The translations under genes were made by a program, and so were the position numbers. This document shows, one piece after another, positions 53,064 through 63,017 of a DNA stretch of 64,000 nt. A model generated the notes under the pieces. That model saw only the letters and a program-made list of their open reading frames with translations. It did no database searches and was not told the origin of the DNA. Numbering within the stretch: the stretch's first letter is position 1; each line of letters opens with the position of its first letter. Source of the DNA: Flavobacterium lutivivi. GTDB taxonomy: Bacteria; Bacteroidota; Bacteroidia; Flavobacteriales; Flavobacteriaceae. Where the stretch lies: contig NZ_BMIM01000001.1 in the NCBI RefSeq assembly GCF_014642275.1, forward strand, positions 186,001 through 250,000, given 5' to 3'.

Positions 53064-54755
53064 TTAGTTAAGTAGAATGGTTTTGTTATCTCCGTCAACA
53101 ACTACTTTGGTTAAACCATGTTTTGCTAAACCTTTCATGGCCGCATCCCATTTTTTTCCGCTTAAACCTGTTTTTTCTTTTAGAGTTCCTAATGCTTGGT
53201 TGTTTTCTGCTTTTAGAAGACTAATAATTAATTTTTCATCTTCGGTCAATTCTGGGCCTTTTTTCTCTGGACGCATTTGCGGGAAGAATAACACTTCTTG
53301 AATAGAAGGATTATTGGTTAAGAACATAATCAATCTATCCATTCCAATTCCTAATCCAGAAGTTGGTGGCATTCCATATTCTAGTGCTCTTAAGAAATCT
53401 TCATCAATTATTCCATTTGCTTCGTCATCGCCTTTTTGAGCCAATTCCATTTGAGCAATAAAACGTTCTCTTTGGTCAATAGGGTCATTTAATTCAGAAT
53501 ATGCATTGGCGATTTCTTTTCCGCAAACCATTAATTCAAAACGCTCCGTTAATTCAGGATTGTCGCGGTGCGATTTACACAATGGCGACATTTCTTTTGG
53601 ATAATCCGTAATGAATGTTGGTTGAATAAAGTTTCCTTCACATTTTTCTCCAAAAATTTCATCTATTAATTTTCCTTTACCCATAGTGTCATCTACTTCA
53701 ATTCCCATAGATTTTGCAGCTTCACGCAATTCATCTTCTGATTTTCCAGTGATATCAAAACCAGTAAATTGTTTGATGGCATCAGTCATGGTAACACGTG
53801 CATATGGCGCTTTGAAGTTTACTTTGTGTTCGCCAAAAGTTGCTTCTGTAGTTCCATTTACTTGTGTAGCGCAATATTCTAATAAGTTTTCGGTGAACTC
53901 CATCATCCAGTTGTAGTCTTTGTAAGCTACGTATATTTCCATCGCAGTAAATTCAGGATTGTGCGTTCTATCCATTCCTTCGTTTCTAAAGTTTTTTGAA
54001 AACTCATAAACACCATCAAATCCACCAACGATTAATCTTTTCAGATACAATTCGTTAGCAATTCTCATGTATAACGGAATGTCTAGGCTATTGTGATGTG
54101 TGATAAATGGTCTAGCAGCTGCTCCACCAGGAATAGATTGCAAAACTGGAGTTTCAACTTCCATATATCCTGCATTATTGAAGAAAGTTCTCATGGCAGT
54201 GAACAATTTTGTTCTTTTAATGAAAACATCTTTCACGTGTGGGTTAACAACGAGGTCAACATAACGCATTCTGTATCGCAGCTCTGCATCATTAAATGCA
54301 TCATGAACTTTGCCCGTTTCATCGGTTTTTGGCAATGGAAGAGGTCTTAATGTTTTGCTTAGAAAAGTAAAATCATCAACACGAATACATTTTTCACCAA
54401 CTTTAGTTAAAAACAATTCTCCTTCAACTCCAATAAAGTCACCTAAATCGGTCAGTTTTCTAAAAACCTGAACATATTTTGTTTTATCTTCTTCGGGACA
54501 AATTACATCGCGATTAAAATATAATTGTACTCTTCCTTCACTATCTTGTAGTTCAGCAAAAGCTGCCTTTCCTTGATCACGAACGCTCATCAGACGTCCA
54601 GCTACGACAACCTTCTTGCCTTCTTCAAACTGTTCCTTAACCTGTTTAGAGGTGTGATTTACCGGATACAAATTTGCAGGATATGGGTCAATGCCCAATT
54701 GGCGTAAAGCTTGTAGCTTTTCTCTTCTAATGATTTCTTGTTCTGACAATTGCAT
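53064..54755 (-). CDS. lysS: Lysyl-tRNA synthetase, class II
   Basis: 563 residues from the ATG at 54755; upstream codons in the open frame fall on the promoter. OB-fold anticodon domain (about 45-150, VVAGRLMSVRDQGKAAFAEL) and class II core with motif 2 (FRNEGMDRTHNPEFTAMEIY) and motif 3 (GIGMDRLIMFLT). After the core comes a 60-residue extension (LTEDEKLIISLLKAEN...KTGLSGKKWDAAMKGLAKHG) that looks like a small winged-helix domain. Such an extension is, to my knowledge, common in this group of bacteria. Confidence 0.97.
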   Translation of the reverse strand: MQLSEQEIIRREKLQALRQLGIDPYPANLYPVNHTSKQVKEQFEEGKKVVVAGRLMSVRDQGKAAFAELQDSEGRVQLYFNRDVICPEEDKTKYVQVFRKLTDLGDFIGVEGELFLTKVGEKCIRVDDFTFLSKTLRPLPLPKTDETGKVHDAFNDAELRYRMRYVDLVVNPHVKDVFIKRTKLFTAMRTFFNNAGYMEVETPVLQSIPGGAAARPFITHHNSLDIPLYMRIANELYLKRLIVGGFDGVYEFSKNFRNEGMDRTHNPEFTAMEIYVAYKDYNWMMEFTENLLEYCATQVNGTTEATFGEHKVNFKAPYARVTMTDAIKQFTGFDITGKSEDELREAAKSMGIEVDDTMGKGKLIDEIFGEKCEGNFIQPTFITDYPKEMSPLCKSHRDNPELTERFELMVCGKEIANAYSELNDPIDQRERFIAQMELAQKGDDEANGIIDEDFLRALEYGMPPTSGLGIGMDRLIMFLTNNPSIQEVLFFPQMRPEKKGPELTEDEKLIISLLKAENNQALGTLKEKTGLSGKKWDAAMKGLAKHGLTKVVVDGDNKTILLN

Positions 54756-54776
54756 AACTTTATATTTTAAGCGTGC

Positions 54777-54784
54777 AAAGATAG
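54777..54784 (-). promoter_or_regulatory. -7 promoter box of lysS
   Basis: CAAAGATA on the plus strand is TATCTTTG on the minus strand, 21 bases before the lysS ATG. Confidence 0.65.
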
Positions 54785-54883
54785 CTATAATTTGAAAATG
54801 TGCCAATTTGAAAAATTGAAAAATATAATTTTCTGAACTATTGTGAGATGAGTTTTTTGTGGGGTTTATGAAAGATAATTACC

Positions 54884-54891
54884 TATCTTTG
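54884..54891 (+). promoter_or_regulatory. -7 promoter box before the lipoprotein-lipB pair
   Basis: TATCTTTG, 22 bases before the ATG at 54914; a TTG at 54857-54859 could serve as the -33 element with a spacer of 24. Confidence 0.65.
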
Positions 54892-54913
54892 AAAAAAATT
54901 TAAAAATATCTTG

Positions 54914-55729
54914 ATGAAAACCTTTAAACTTCTTTTTGCACTTGCTTTAGTTTCATGCTTAACAAGTTGTTCTATTACCGAAAAAATGATTGTGAACGAC
55001 AATGGCTCAGGGAAATTTTCGTATGAAATTGACGGAACAAAAATGATGTCGATGATGGGAAGTGCTTTTAAAGAAGAAGGGAAATCAAGTAAAAGAAAAA
55101 ATAAAAAGGAAAAACCTAGCAAGGATATTGATAGTACATTTACCTTCAAAGAATTGTTCGCAGGAAAACAAGATAGTATTGCCAAATTATCGCCAGAGGA
55201 ACAAGCAAAAATTAAAAAAATGGAAAAGTTTAGCATTCATATGGTAATGAATGAAGAAAAAGGAATTTTAAATTACAATTTATTTACTGATTTTAATTCG
55301 ATAGCAGAACTGCAAGATGTAATGTCTCCAATGGAGTCTATGAAAACACTTTCACCAAATGGTCAAGCTGGCGGTTTGGGTATGGCACCAAATACTCTTC
55401 AAGATAATTCTTCAACAAAGTTTTATTATGATGGCAAGAAATTTTCAAAAACACTTTCAAAATTAGAAAAGAAAGAGGAAATAGAAAAACAAGAAGTTAG
55501 CAAAGAATCCGAAGAATTATCAGAGGAATTGAAACTAAAACAATCAATGGACATGTTTTATGCACAATCAAGCTTTAAAGTAGTTTATCAATTTCCAAAA
55601 CCAGTAAAAAAAGTTTCAGTTGAAAATGCACTTTACAGCCAAGACAGAAAAACGGTTACCATTGAATATCCATTGAAAGATTATATTGAAACTCCTGAAA
55701 AGGCAAGTTTTGAAGTGGAATTTGAATAG
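54914..55729 (+). CDS. Lipoprotein of unknown function
   Basis: 271 residues from the ATG at 54914. Signal peptide with lipobox LTSCSIT. The mature protein starts with EKMIVNDNGSGKFSYEID, followed by a lysine-rich stretch (about 55-70, KSSKRKNKKEKPSK), a helical middle and a second Lys/Glu-rich helix (about 180-212). It ends with a beta segment (VTIEYPLKDYIETPEKASFEVEFE). It is not recognised. lipB starts 2 bases after the stop, so the two are one operon. Confidence 0.65.
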   Translation: MKTFKLLFALALVSCLTSCSITEKMIVNDNGSGKFSYEIDGTKMMSMMGSAFKEEGKSSKRKNKKEKPSKDIDSTFTFKELFAGKQDSIAKLSPEEQAKIKKMEKFSIHMVMNEEKGILNYNLFTDFNSIAELQDVMSPMESMKTLSPNGQAGGLGMAPNTLQDNSSTKFYYDGKKFSKTLSKLEKKEEIEKQEVSKESEELSEELKLKQSMDMFYAQSSFKVVYQFPKPVKKVSVENALYSQDRKTVTIEYPLKDYIETPEKASFEVEFE

Positions 55730-55731
55730 AG

Positions 55732-56430
55732 ATGAATAAAAAAATTCAGTTACAAGATTTAGGTAATAAGGATTATAAAGAAACTTGGGATTATCAAGAA
55801 CAGCTTTTCAAACAAATAGTTGATATAAAGTTAGAAAAACGCAATAACTCTAATCTTGAAACACCAAATCATTTTCTTTTCGTGGAACATCCTCATGTTT
55901 ACACATTGGGCAAAAGTGGTGATATTTCAAATTTATTGCTTTCTGAGAAACAGCTTGAAGCAAAAGGAGCTACTTTTTATAAAATAAATAGAGGAGGAGA
56001 TATTACTTATCATGGTCCAGGACAAATTGTGGGTTATCCAATTCTTGACTTAGAAAATTTCTTTACCGACATACATAAATATTTACGCCTTCTGGAAGAA
56101 GCCATAATTTTAACTTTAGCCGAGTATAATATAGTAGGTACAAGAAGCGAAGGAGAAACTGGAGTTTGGCTAGATGTTGGTACACCATTTGCAAGAAAAA
56201 TATGTGCCATGGGAGTTCGAGCTTCACGCTGGGTAACTATGCATGGTTTTGCTCTCAATGTAAATGCTGATTTAGGTTATTTTGATAACATAATTCCATG
56301 TGGTATAAGAGGAAAAGCAGTAACATCTCTCCATGTTGAATTAGGAAAAAAAATAAATGAACAAGAAGTAAAAGAAAAAATTATTAAGCATTTTCAAAAT
56401 CTTTTTGAAGCAGAGTTTCTTATTTCTTAA
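55732..56430 (+). CDS. lipB: Octanoyl-[acyl carrier protein]:protein N-octanoyltransferase
   Basis: 232 residues. Transfers octanoyl from ACP to lipoyl domains, the first step of lipoate synthesis; the E2 enzyme in this window is a client. Marks: FLFVEHPHVYTLGKSGD, INRGGDITYHGPGQIVGYPI, GVRASRWVTMHGFALNV and the active-site Cys and Lys in IPCGIRGKAVTSL. Co-transcribed with the lipoprotein upstream. Confidence 0.97.
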   Translation: MNKKIQLQDLGNKDYKETWDYQEQLFKQIVDIKLEKRNNSNLETPNHFLFVEHPHVYTLGKSGDISNLLLSEKQLEAKGATFYKINRGGDITYHGPGQIVGYPILDLENFFTDIHKYLRLLEEAIILTLAEYNIVGTRSEGETGVWLDVGTPFARKICAMGVRASRWVTMHGFALNVNADLGYFDNIIPCGIRGKAVTSLHVELGKKINEQEVKEKIIKHFQNLFEAEFLIS

Positions 56431-56453
56431 AACAAGTTATAGTTAATCCTCAA

Positions 56454-57113
56454 TCAGAATTCTAATGAAAGTTGTTCTGGCAATAATCTGAATGACATTC
56501 TATGATATTTTGTTACACCATATTTTTTTATCGCTTCTCTATGCTCAGTTGTAGGATAGCCTTTGTTTTTCTTCCAGTTATACATTGGGAATTCTTCGTG
56601 TATCGCATTCATATATTCATCCCTGTAGGTTTTAGCTAAAATAGATGCTGCAGCAATGCTCATGAATTTACTATCTCCTTTGACTATACTTTGGTTTGGG
56701 ATTGATTTAAGATGATCTATTTCATTTTTGTTAAAATTATAGCCATGTGAGGTTTTAAATCCAAGTTTAGAAAAGATTGGTCTATTCCCATCTACAATAA
56801 CAAAATCAGGTTTTATAGAGAGTTTCAAAATACTTTCTTGCATTGCTTTCATGGATGCGTTCAATATATTTATTTCATCAATCTCCTTATTATGTATATG
56901 AGTAAATGCAAATGTTATGGCTCCTTCTTCTATCAAAGGTTTAAGGTTTTCTCTTATCTTTTCAGATAATTGCTTAGAGTCATTTAGTTTTTTTATAAAA
57001 AAGTTTTCGGGTAAAATCACTGCAGCAGCTGTGACAGGACCGGCAAGACATCCTCTACCAGCTTCATCAGTACCACATTCGGCAAAAAATTGAGTTAATT
57101 TGTTTAGTAACAT
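56454..57113 (-). CDS. rnhB: Ribonuclease HII
   Basis: 219 residues from the ATG at 57113. Removes RNA from RNA-DNA hybrids. Metal-binding acidic residues in [23 protein letters not shown] and [20 protein letters not shown]. Start chosen at [10 protein letters not shown]; twelve further codons upstream are open but not family-like. Convergent with lipB. Confidence 0.96.
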   Translation of the reverse strand: MLLNKLTQFFAECGTDEAGRGCLAGPVTAAAVILPENFFIKKLNDSKQLSEKIRENLKPLIEEGAITFAFTHIHNKEIDEINILNASMKAMQESILKLSIKPDFVIVDGNRPIFSKLGFKTSHGYNFNKNEIDHLKSIPNQSIVKGDSKFMSIAAASILAKTYRDEYMNAIHEEFPMYNWKKNKGYPTTEHREAIKKYGVTKYHRMSFRLLPEQLSLEF

Positions 57114-57311
57114 AAATGCAATATGCAAAAAAAAGTAAATTTTACGCAACCTAATTGAAAAAAATGTATCAATTAATTGTATTTGCTAAAGTGTTTTGAA
57201 GAATTCATCATTAATTTTAACACAAAGTAAATGTGTTAATGTTATAAATTATTTGTTTGTTTAAGAAATTATTAAGAAGTTTGCAGAATAACTAACTCAA
57301 ATAAATTTAAT

Positions 57312-60300
57312 ATGAGATCGAAGTTCAAATGGATTTTTACGCTTTTATTAGCGTTTACAATGCAGTTTTCTTTCGCACAAGAGAAAACTGTTTCAGGAGT
57401 TGTATCCGATGCAACAGGTCCGTTACCTGGAGCTAATGTTGTTGTAAAAGGAACAACAAGAAGTGCACAAACAGATTTTGATGGTAAATACTCTGTCAAA
57501 GCAAAACAAGGGGAAACTCTAGTTTTCTCTTTCACTGGCTACAATGAATATTCAGTAGTCGTTGGAGCAGGTAATACTTACAATGCAAAATTGCAAGAAA
57601 ATGTTAAGACGTTAAATGAAGTCGTTGTTGTGGGTTATGCGACAACTACTAAAGAACGATTTACAGGAACAGCAACTAAAATTAATGCCGAAAATCTTGA
57701 AGCAAAAACTGTTGCAAATGTTTCACAAGCTTTGAGAGGTGAGGTTGCTGGGGTTAATGTAATTACAGGTTCTGGTGCTCCAGGTAGTGATGCTACTATA
57801 CGTATTCGTGGATTTGGTTCAATTAATGGAAATCGTGATCCTCTATATGTTGTAGATGGAGCTCCTTTTACTAGTGATATTTCTGCGATAAACCCGGCGG
57901 ATATTGAATCGATGACAGTGCTTAAAGACGCTGCGGCCACTTCAATTTACGGTTCAAGAGGTGCTAACGGAGTTATCCTGATTACTACTAAACAAGGTAA
58001 GATAGGTAAATCTGTTGTTTCAGTTGATGTTAGGACTAGTATCAACAAATTAATGTTGCCTACATACAATGTTATTAATTCTCCAGAGCAATACATTGAA
58101 ACAGCTTGGGGTTCTCTTAAATCTAAAGCAGTTTTATTAGGTGAGTCTAACCCAGCTGCTTGGGCAAGTGCTAATTTATATGGCACAGCTGAAGGTATTG
58201 ATGATCATTACAATATATGGAATGTTGCTGGTTCTTCATTAATTGACCCAGCTACTGGTAAAATAGCTAGTGGTGTAGGTAGAAGATATAATCCAACTAG
58301 TTGGGCTGATGCTGCTTTTGGAACAGGGTATAGAAGTGAGGCTAATGTTCAGTTTAGTGGTGGTAGTGAAAAAACAAAATATTCAACTTCGTTTGGTTAT
58401 TTGGATGATCAAGGTTATACAATTAATTCAGGCTACAAGCGTTATTCTACAAGAATTAATTTAGAGCACAAACCAAAAGATTGGTTGAAAGTTGCTGGAA
58501 ACATGGCTTATACAGGAGCAAAATATACAAACTCATCAAGTGATGAAGGTGATTCTGGTTCTTCTGGGAATATTTTTGCTTTGACAAGTACTACACCTTC
58601 CATATATGACGTATATCTAAGAGATGATAACGGTGCTTTGGTAGCTGATCCAATCTTTGGAGGCTATCAATATGATTATGGTAGTGTTTATGGAAGAAGA
58701 GCTTGGAATAGTACGAATGGTATAGCGGATGCTCACTATGATTTGTCTCAAACATTAGGAACTACTTTGTTAGGGAACTTTAATATCTCAGTTGATTTGG
58801 CAAAAGGGTTAGCTTTTGAAACTCGTTACAGTGGTCAATATCAAAATTATGATGAAGCTAATAGAAATAATCCTTATTATGGAGGATGGGCTGCTTCATA
58901 CGGTTATCTTGGAAAAACAAACACAACATCTACTAATCAAAACTTCTTGCAGTTGCTGCGTTACAACAAGTCCTTCGGAAGACATAATTTTGATGGATTT
59001 GTTGCACATGAATCAACAGAATTTCAATCTAAAATATTCAGTGCTGCTGCTCAACATGCTATATTGCCTAATACTCTAGATTTAGCACAATATACTGAAC
59101 CTTACGGAAGAGCAACTTCTTATACTTTAGGTTATACTTTAGAAAGTTATTTTGCACAATTCAATTATGATTTTGCAAAAAAATATTATTTAACTGCATC
59201 AATTAGACGTGATGGTTCTTCTAGATATATTGATGATAAATGGGGTACCTTTGGTTCTATTGGACTTGGTTGGATTGTTTCTAAAGAGGATTTCATGTCT
59301 AAATTAAGTTTTGTTGATTATTTAAAATTAAAAGCAAGTTATGGTTGGATTGGTGATCAAGGGACTGCTTATCAATATGGTTGGCAGTTGCTTAATATCA
59401 ATCAAACATCAGATGGATCTTACTCTTTTTATCCAAATGAGTATATTCAAAACAGAAGTTTAACATGGGAAACTTCTAAAATTGCTCAGGTAGGTCTTGA
59501 AAGTACTTTCTTGAATAATAGATTAGATTTTAATTTAGATTATTATGTTAAAAACACAATAAACTTATATTTTGATGAATCTTTACCAGGATCAAGTGGG
59601 TTTCAAAATATTCAATATAATGATGGTGAATTAAGAAATAGTGGTATTGAGTTTGATATTAACGCAAAACTTATTGAGGCAAAATCTGCCGGAAATCTTA
59701 AATTATCTGTTGGTGTTAATGGAGAGATGTTTAAAAATGAAATTACTAGAATGCCTAATGGCTTTTTCACCGGAGAAGAAAGGGTGTTGATAAATGGTCA
59801 ATATTCATTGGGACACTCTTTGTATGATTGGTATATGCGTGAATGGGCTGGTGTAGATCCTGCAAATGGTGCTGGTTTATGGAATTTGTATTACAATGAC
59901 TTGAATGGAAATAATATTTTTGATTCAGGTGATGAAGGTATAACTAGCATGACTTTGTACTTGCATGATAATCCAGATGCAAATGTTCAAAAAACTACAA
60001 CTACAAATTATGCTCAAGCAACTCAGAAATACGTTGGTAAGTCAGCTATACCAAAAGTTAGAGGTTCATTCCGTTTAAATGCTGAGTATAAAAACTTTGA
60101 TTTGACGGCTCAATTTAGCTATAGTGTTGGAGGATATGTTTATGATAGTGGATATGCTCAATTGATGGATAATAGTGATTTGATTGGAGCTAACAATTGG
60201 CATAAGGACATTTTGAAAGCTTGGAAAGAACCAGGTGATGTTACTAACGTACCAAGATTAACATCAGGGTATAATACAGATGTCAATTATAATTCTTTTT

Positions 60301-60545
60301 CAACACGTTTCTTAACCAAAGCTGATTTCTTATCTTTAAATAATGTTAAGATTGGTTATACAATCCCAAAACAGTTTACAGATAAGTTAAAAATCTCTAA
60401 TTTGAACCTTTATTTTTCTGGAGATAATTTAATGATGCTCAGTGCCCGAAATGGTTTGAACCCTACCACTTTGGTTGGAACTTCTAATTCTGGTATTTAT
60501 ATGCCTATGACGACTTTTAGTTTCGGAACAAAGATTGAATTTTAA
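57312..60545 (+). CDS. SusC/RagA TonB-dependent outer-membrane transporter
   Basis: 1077 residues. Signal peptide (about 1-23, FAQ), carboxypeptidase-regulatory-like domain (VSGVVSDATGPLPGANVVVKG...FDGKYSVKA), TonB box region (LNEVVVVGYAT), plug (VANVSQALRGEVAGVNV, IRIRGFGSINGNRDPLYVVDG, LKDAAATSIYGSRGANGVILITTK) and a 22-strand type barrel. It pairs with the SusD-like lipoprotein 11 bases downstream to import an oligomeric nutrient. No glycosidase is adjacent and a secreted protease follows, so peptides are a possible substrate. The promoter region is the 198-base gap after rnhB, where no clear -7 box is seen. Confidence 0.95.
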   Translation: MRSKFKWIFTLLLAFTMQFSFAQEKTVSGVVSDATGPLPGANVVVKGTTRSAQTDFDGKYSVKAKQGETLVFSFTGYNEYSVVVGAGNTYNAKLQENVKTLNEVVVVGYATTTKERFTGTATKINAENLEAKTVANVSQALRGEVAGVNVITGSGAPGSDATIRIRGFGSINGNRDPLYVVDGAPFTSDISAINPADIESMTVLKDAAATSIYGSRGANGVILITTKQGKIGKSVVSVDVRTSINKLMLPTYNVINSPEQYIETAWGSLKSKAVLLGESNPAAWASANLYGTAEGIDDHYNIWNVAGSSLIDPATGKIASGVGRRYNPTSWADAAFGTGYRSEANVQFSGGSEKTKYSTSFGYLDDQGYTINSGYKRYSTRINLEHKPKDWLKVAGNMAYTGAKYTNSSSDEGDSGSSGNIFALTSTTPSIYDVYLRDDNGALVADPIFGGYQYDYGSVYGRRAWNSTNGIADAHYDLSQTLGTTLLGNFNISVDLAKGLAFETRYSGQYQNYDEANRNNPYYGGWAASYGYLGKTNTTSTNQNFLQLLRYNKSFGRHNFDGFVAHESTEFQSKIFSAAAQHAILPNTLDLAQYTEPYGRATSYTLGYTLESYFAQFNYDFAKKYYLTASIRRDGSSRYIDDKWGTFGSIGLGWIVSKEDFMSKLSFVDYLKLKASYGWIGDQGTAYQYGWQLLNINQTSDGSYSFYPNEYIQNRSLTWETSKIAQVGLESTFLNNRLDFNLDYYVKNTINLYFDESLPGSSGFQNIQYNDGELRNSGIEFDINAKLIEAKSAGNLKLSVGVNGEMFKNEITRMPNGFFTGEERVLINGQYSLGHSLYDWYMREWAGVDPANGAGLWNLYYNDLNGNNIFDSGDEGITSMTLYLHDNPDANVQKTTTTNYAQATQKYVGKSAIPKVRGSFRLNAEYKNFDLTAQFSYSVGGYVYDSGYAQLMDNSDLIGANNWHKDILKAWKEPGDVTNVPRLTSGYNTDVNYNSFSTRFLTKADFLSLNNVKIGYTIPKQFTDKLKISNLNLYFSGDNLMMLSARNGLNPTTLVGTSNSGIYMPMTTFSFGTKIEF

Positions 60546-60556
60546 AAAAAAATGAT

Positions 60557-62053
60557 ATGAAGAAAAAATTAATTTATTCGTTAGTAGCTACATCTATTTT
60601 GTTTGTAGGTTGTAGTGAAGACTTTCTTAACCCTGTAAGAAATACTAATGTATTAACAACTGAAGATATCTCGAATTTTTCAGATGAAAATCCAGCACTT
60701 GTTGCTGGGACATTAGAAGGTATTTCTAGTTATATGGTTGAGCCTGGAGGTGTAACAGGTAATCGTCACTACGATTTTGGTCAAAAAGGAGTTGATATCT
60801 TTTTGGATATTTTATCTAGTGATATGGCTTTGTCTGCTAACTCTTATGGTTGGTATCAAAATACTGCTAACTTAGTGTCAACTGTCGATTATTCTAGACA
60901 AGAAAATACTATAATGTGGAATTACTATTATAAGATTATTAATATTTCTAATAATGTTATCCAATCTTTAGGAGGTAATGATGCTGTACCTACTAGCACT
61001 GAAGCGAGACATTCAATGGGACAAGCTAAAGCATTTAGAGCCTATGCTTATTTTTATTTGACACAAATTTTCCAAAGAAGTTATGATCCAAGCCAAAACA
61101 TTTTGCCATATTATGATGGTGAAGTATCTGAATTAGGTAAGGTTCCAGCTTCTCAAATTTACAGTTTAATTCTTAGCGATTTGACTGATGCGATTTCATT
61201 GTTAGATGATTATTCTAGAGATTTGAAGCATAAAATTGACAAAAATGTTGCAAAAGGACTTTTGGCATATACATATGCTGCCATGGGTGATTATGCTAAT
61301 GCTAAAATTGTTTCTGATGATATAATTAATAATAGCGGATATCCTTTGACTACTAAAGACCAATTGGCATATCCTGGAGTTGGTTCTGGATTTAATGATG
61401 TAAATACACCATCTTGGATGTGGGGTTATGATATTACTCCTGAAATGGGTCAACAATTAATAAACTGGTGGGGTCAAATTGATTACTATACTTATAGTTA
61501 TGCATGGGCAGGAGATAGAAAGTCTATTGATACTAACTTGTTGTCAAATATCCCATCTGGTGATGTTAGAAGAACTCAGTTTGGTACTAGTGGTACAACT
61601 AATAGAATGCCTATTAACAAGTTTTTTGACCCAGGAAGAACTGCTGGTGGTCAACAAACAATTACTACGGATTATATTTTCATGAGAATTGAAGAGTTTT
61701 ATTTATTAAGCGCTGAGGCATCTGCTAAAACTGGTGATGAAGCTACTGCAAAAGATAGATTAAAATCTCTTCTTGAAATTCGTTTAGCTGGTGGAGCTAC
61801 TGCTGCTGATGCCTATGTAAACCCTTTGAGCGGTCAAGCATTAAAGGATGCAATTTATACTCAAACCAGAATTGAATTGTGGGGTGAAGGGAAAAGTTAT
61901 TTAGCTTTAAAACGTAATCAAGCAACAGTTACAAGAGGTACTAATCATGTTTTTAGAGCTGGAGAAACATTTGTTTATGACTCAGATGAGATGTCATTTC
62001 AAATTCCTCAATCTGAAATGAATAATAATCCTCTTATCACAACTCAAAACTAA
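60557..62053 (+). CDS. SusD/RagB nutrient-binding lipoprotein
   Basis: 498 residues. Lipobox LFVGCSEDFLNP, then the helical SusD core (GQAKAFRAYAYFYLTQIFQRSYDPSQN, LILSDLTDAISLLDDYSRD, KGLLAYTYAAMGDYANAKIVSDDII) and the usual C-terminal region (RIEEFYLLSAEASAKTGDE, TQTRIELWGEGKSYLALKRN, FQIPQSEMNNNPLI). It forms the lid on the SusC barrel. The gene is 11 bases after SusC. Confidence 0.95.
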   Translation: MKKKLIYSLVATSILFVGCSEDFLNPVRNTNVLTTEDISNFSDENPALVAGTLEGISSYMVEPGGVTGNRHYDFGQKGVDIFLDILSSDMALSANSYGWYQNTANLVSTVDYSRQENTIMWNYYYKIINISNNVIQSLGGNDAVPTSTEARHSMGQAKAFRAYAYFYLTQIFQRSYDPSQNILPYYDGEVSELGKVPASQIYSLILSDLTDAISLLDDYSRDLKHKIDKNVAKGLLAYTYAAMGDYANAKIVSDDIINNSGYPLTTKDQLAYPGVGSGFNDVNTPSWMWGYDITPEMGQQLINWWGQIDYYTYSYAWAGDRKSIDTNLLSNIPSGDVRRTQFGTSGTTNRMPINKFFDPGRTAGGQQTITTDYIFMRIEEFYLLSAEASAKTGDEATAKDRLKSLLEIRLAGGATAADAYVNPLSGQALKDAIYTQTRIELWGEGKSYLALKRNQATVTRGTNHVFRAGETFVYDSDEMSFQIPQSEMNNNPLITTQN

Positions 62054-62068
62054 CTTTAATTAAATATT

Positions 62069-62896
62069 ATGAAAAATTTAAAAATTAAATATAGATTTTT
62101 ATCTTTTCTTTTGCTTTCAGTTTTCTTTGTGAGCTGTGAAAAAGATGTGACTTCTGAAAATTCTTTGAAGAATTATATTGGAATGGAACCTTCTAAAAGT
62201 TTAAGCATTTATCCTGACGAAACAGTTTCTGTAGAATCTAAAGTATATGCTTCTAACACTTCTAACGTTGACAGAACATTCAATTTAGTAGTCGATCCTG
62301 CAAGTACACATAATTCAAGTTACTACAGTGTTCCAGCTACAGTTACTATTCCTGCCGGTGAAAAAGTTGGAACTTTTCAAGTTTCAATTACTGGAACAGA
62401 TTTGGGAAGTGGAAAAAATTTGATTGTTGGTTTAGAGCAAATTGAAGGTGTTGATTATGCAATTTCATCTTTCACAACAGATGCTAATGGATTAGCTAGT
62501 GTTGTTACTTCTAATAAAATTAAGTATACAATTGAAGAAAGATGTGACTATAATAAAGTAGTTTTAAGTATTACTTTTGATAATTATCCTGAAGAAACTG
62601 CATGGGAGTTATATGACTCTGCGAATAATGTAATTGCTTCTGGAGGATTAAGTGAAGACGGTACAACTATTACAGGTTATGCGGATTTAGGCTTTGCAGA
62701 CAAGAGTACTTTTACAACTAATTTCTGTTTGCAATCTGGAACATATACATTCGTAATTTATGATGATTATGGTGATGGAATGTATACAAGTGCTTCAGTT
62801 CAAGGAAATTATAGCCTTAAATTAGGTTCTACTACTCTTGCTTCAGGTTCTGGTAATTTTGGTAGTTTCCAAGATACTACTTTTACACTTCCATAG
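62069..62896 (+). CDS. Lipoprotein with C-terminal beta-sandwich domain
   Basis: 275 residues, 15 bases after the SusD gene. Lipobox FFVSCEKD. Residues about 40-150 look like a Calx-beta or DUF1735-like domain (VPATVTIPAGEKVGTFQVSIT). The C-terminal part (about 165-275: ITFDNYPEETAWELYDSANN, SGTYTFVIYDDYGDGMYTS, YSLKLGSTTLASGSGNFGS) is a module often attached to secreted Bacteroidota peptidases. As a third gene of the SusCD operon it probably helps capture the substrate at the surface. Confidence 0.75.
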   Translation: MKNLKIKYRFLSFLLLSVFFVSCEKDVTSENSLKNYIGMEPSKSLSIYPDETVSVESKVYASNTSNVDRTFNLVVDPASTHNSSYYSVPATVTIPAGEKVGTFQVSITGTDLGSGKNLIVGLEQIEGVDYAISSFTTDANGLASVVTSNKIKYTIEERCDYNKVVLSITFDNYPEETAWELYDSANNVIASGGLSEDGTTITGYADLGFADKSTFTTNFCLQSGTYTFVIYDDYGDGMYTSASVQGNYSLKLGSTTLASGSGNFGSFQDTTFTLP

Positions 62897-62917
62897 TGTA
62901 TTGTAATGAGATAATTT

Positions 62918-62950
62918 AAAAACCGAAACTTTATAGTTTCGGTTTTTTTT
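62918..62950 (+). terminator. Intrinsic terminator closing the SusCD operon
   Basis: 13-bp stem AAAAACCGAAACT / AGTTTCGGTTTTT with loop TTAT and further T residues. Confidence 0.92.
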
Positions 62951-62983
62951 ATTTTATTTACATTATTCTTCTGTTACTTTTTT

Positions 62984-62991
62984 TAACTTTG
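62984..62991 (+). promoter_or_regulatory. -7 promoter box TAACTTTG before the S8 peptidase gene
   Basis: Exact TAnnTTTG match 26 bases before the ATG at 63018. Confidence 0.6.
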
Positions 62992-63017
62992 AAAAATTAT
63001 AATTTTAATATGTTGCT

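Noticed and set aside
54756-54806. Upstream extension of LysS
   Set aside because: It would run over the -7 box TATCTTTG; the ATG at 54755 gives the standard N-terminus.
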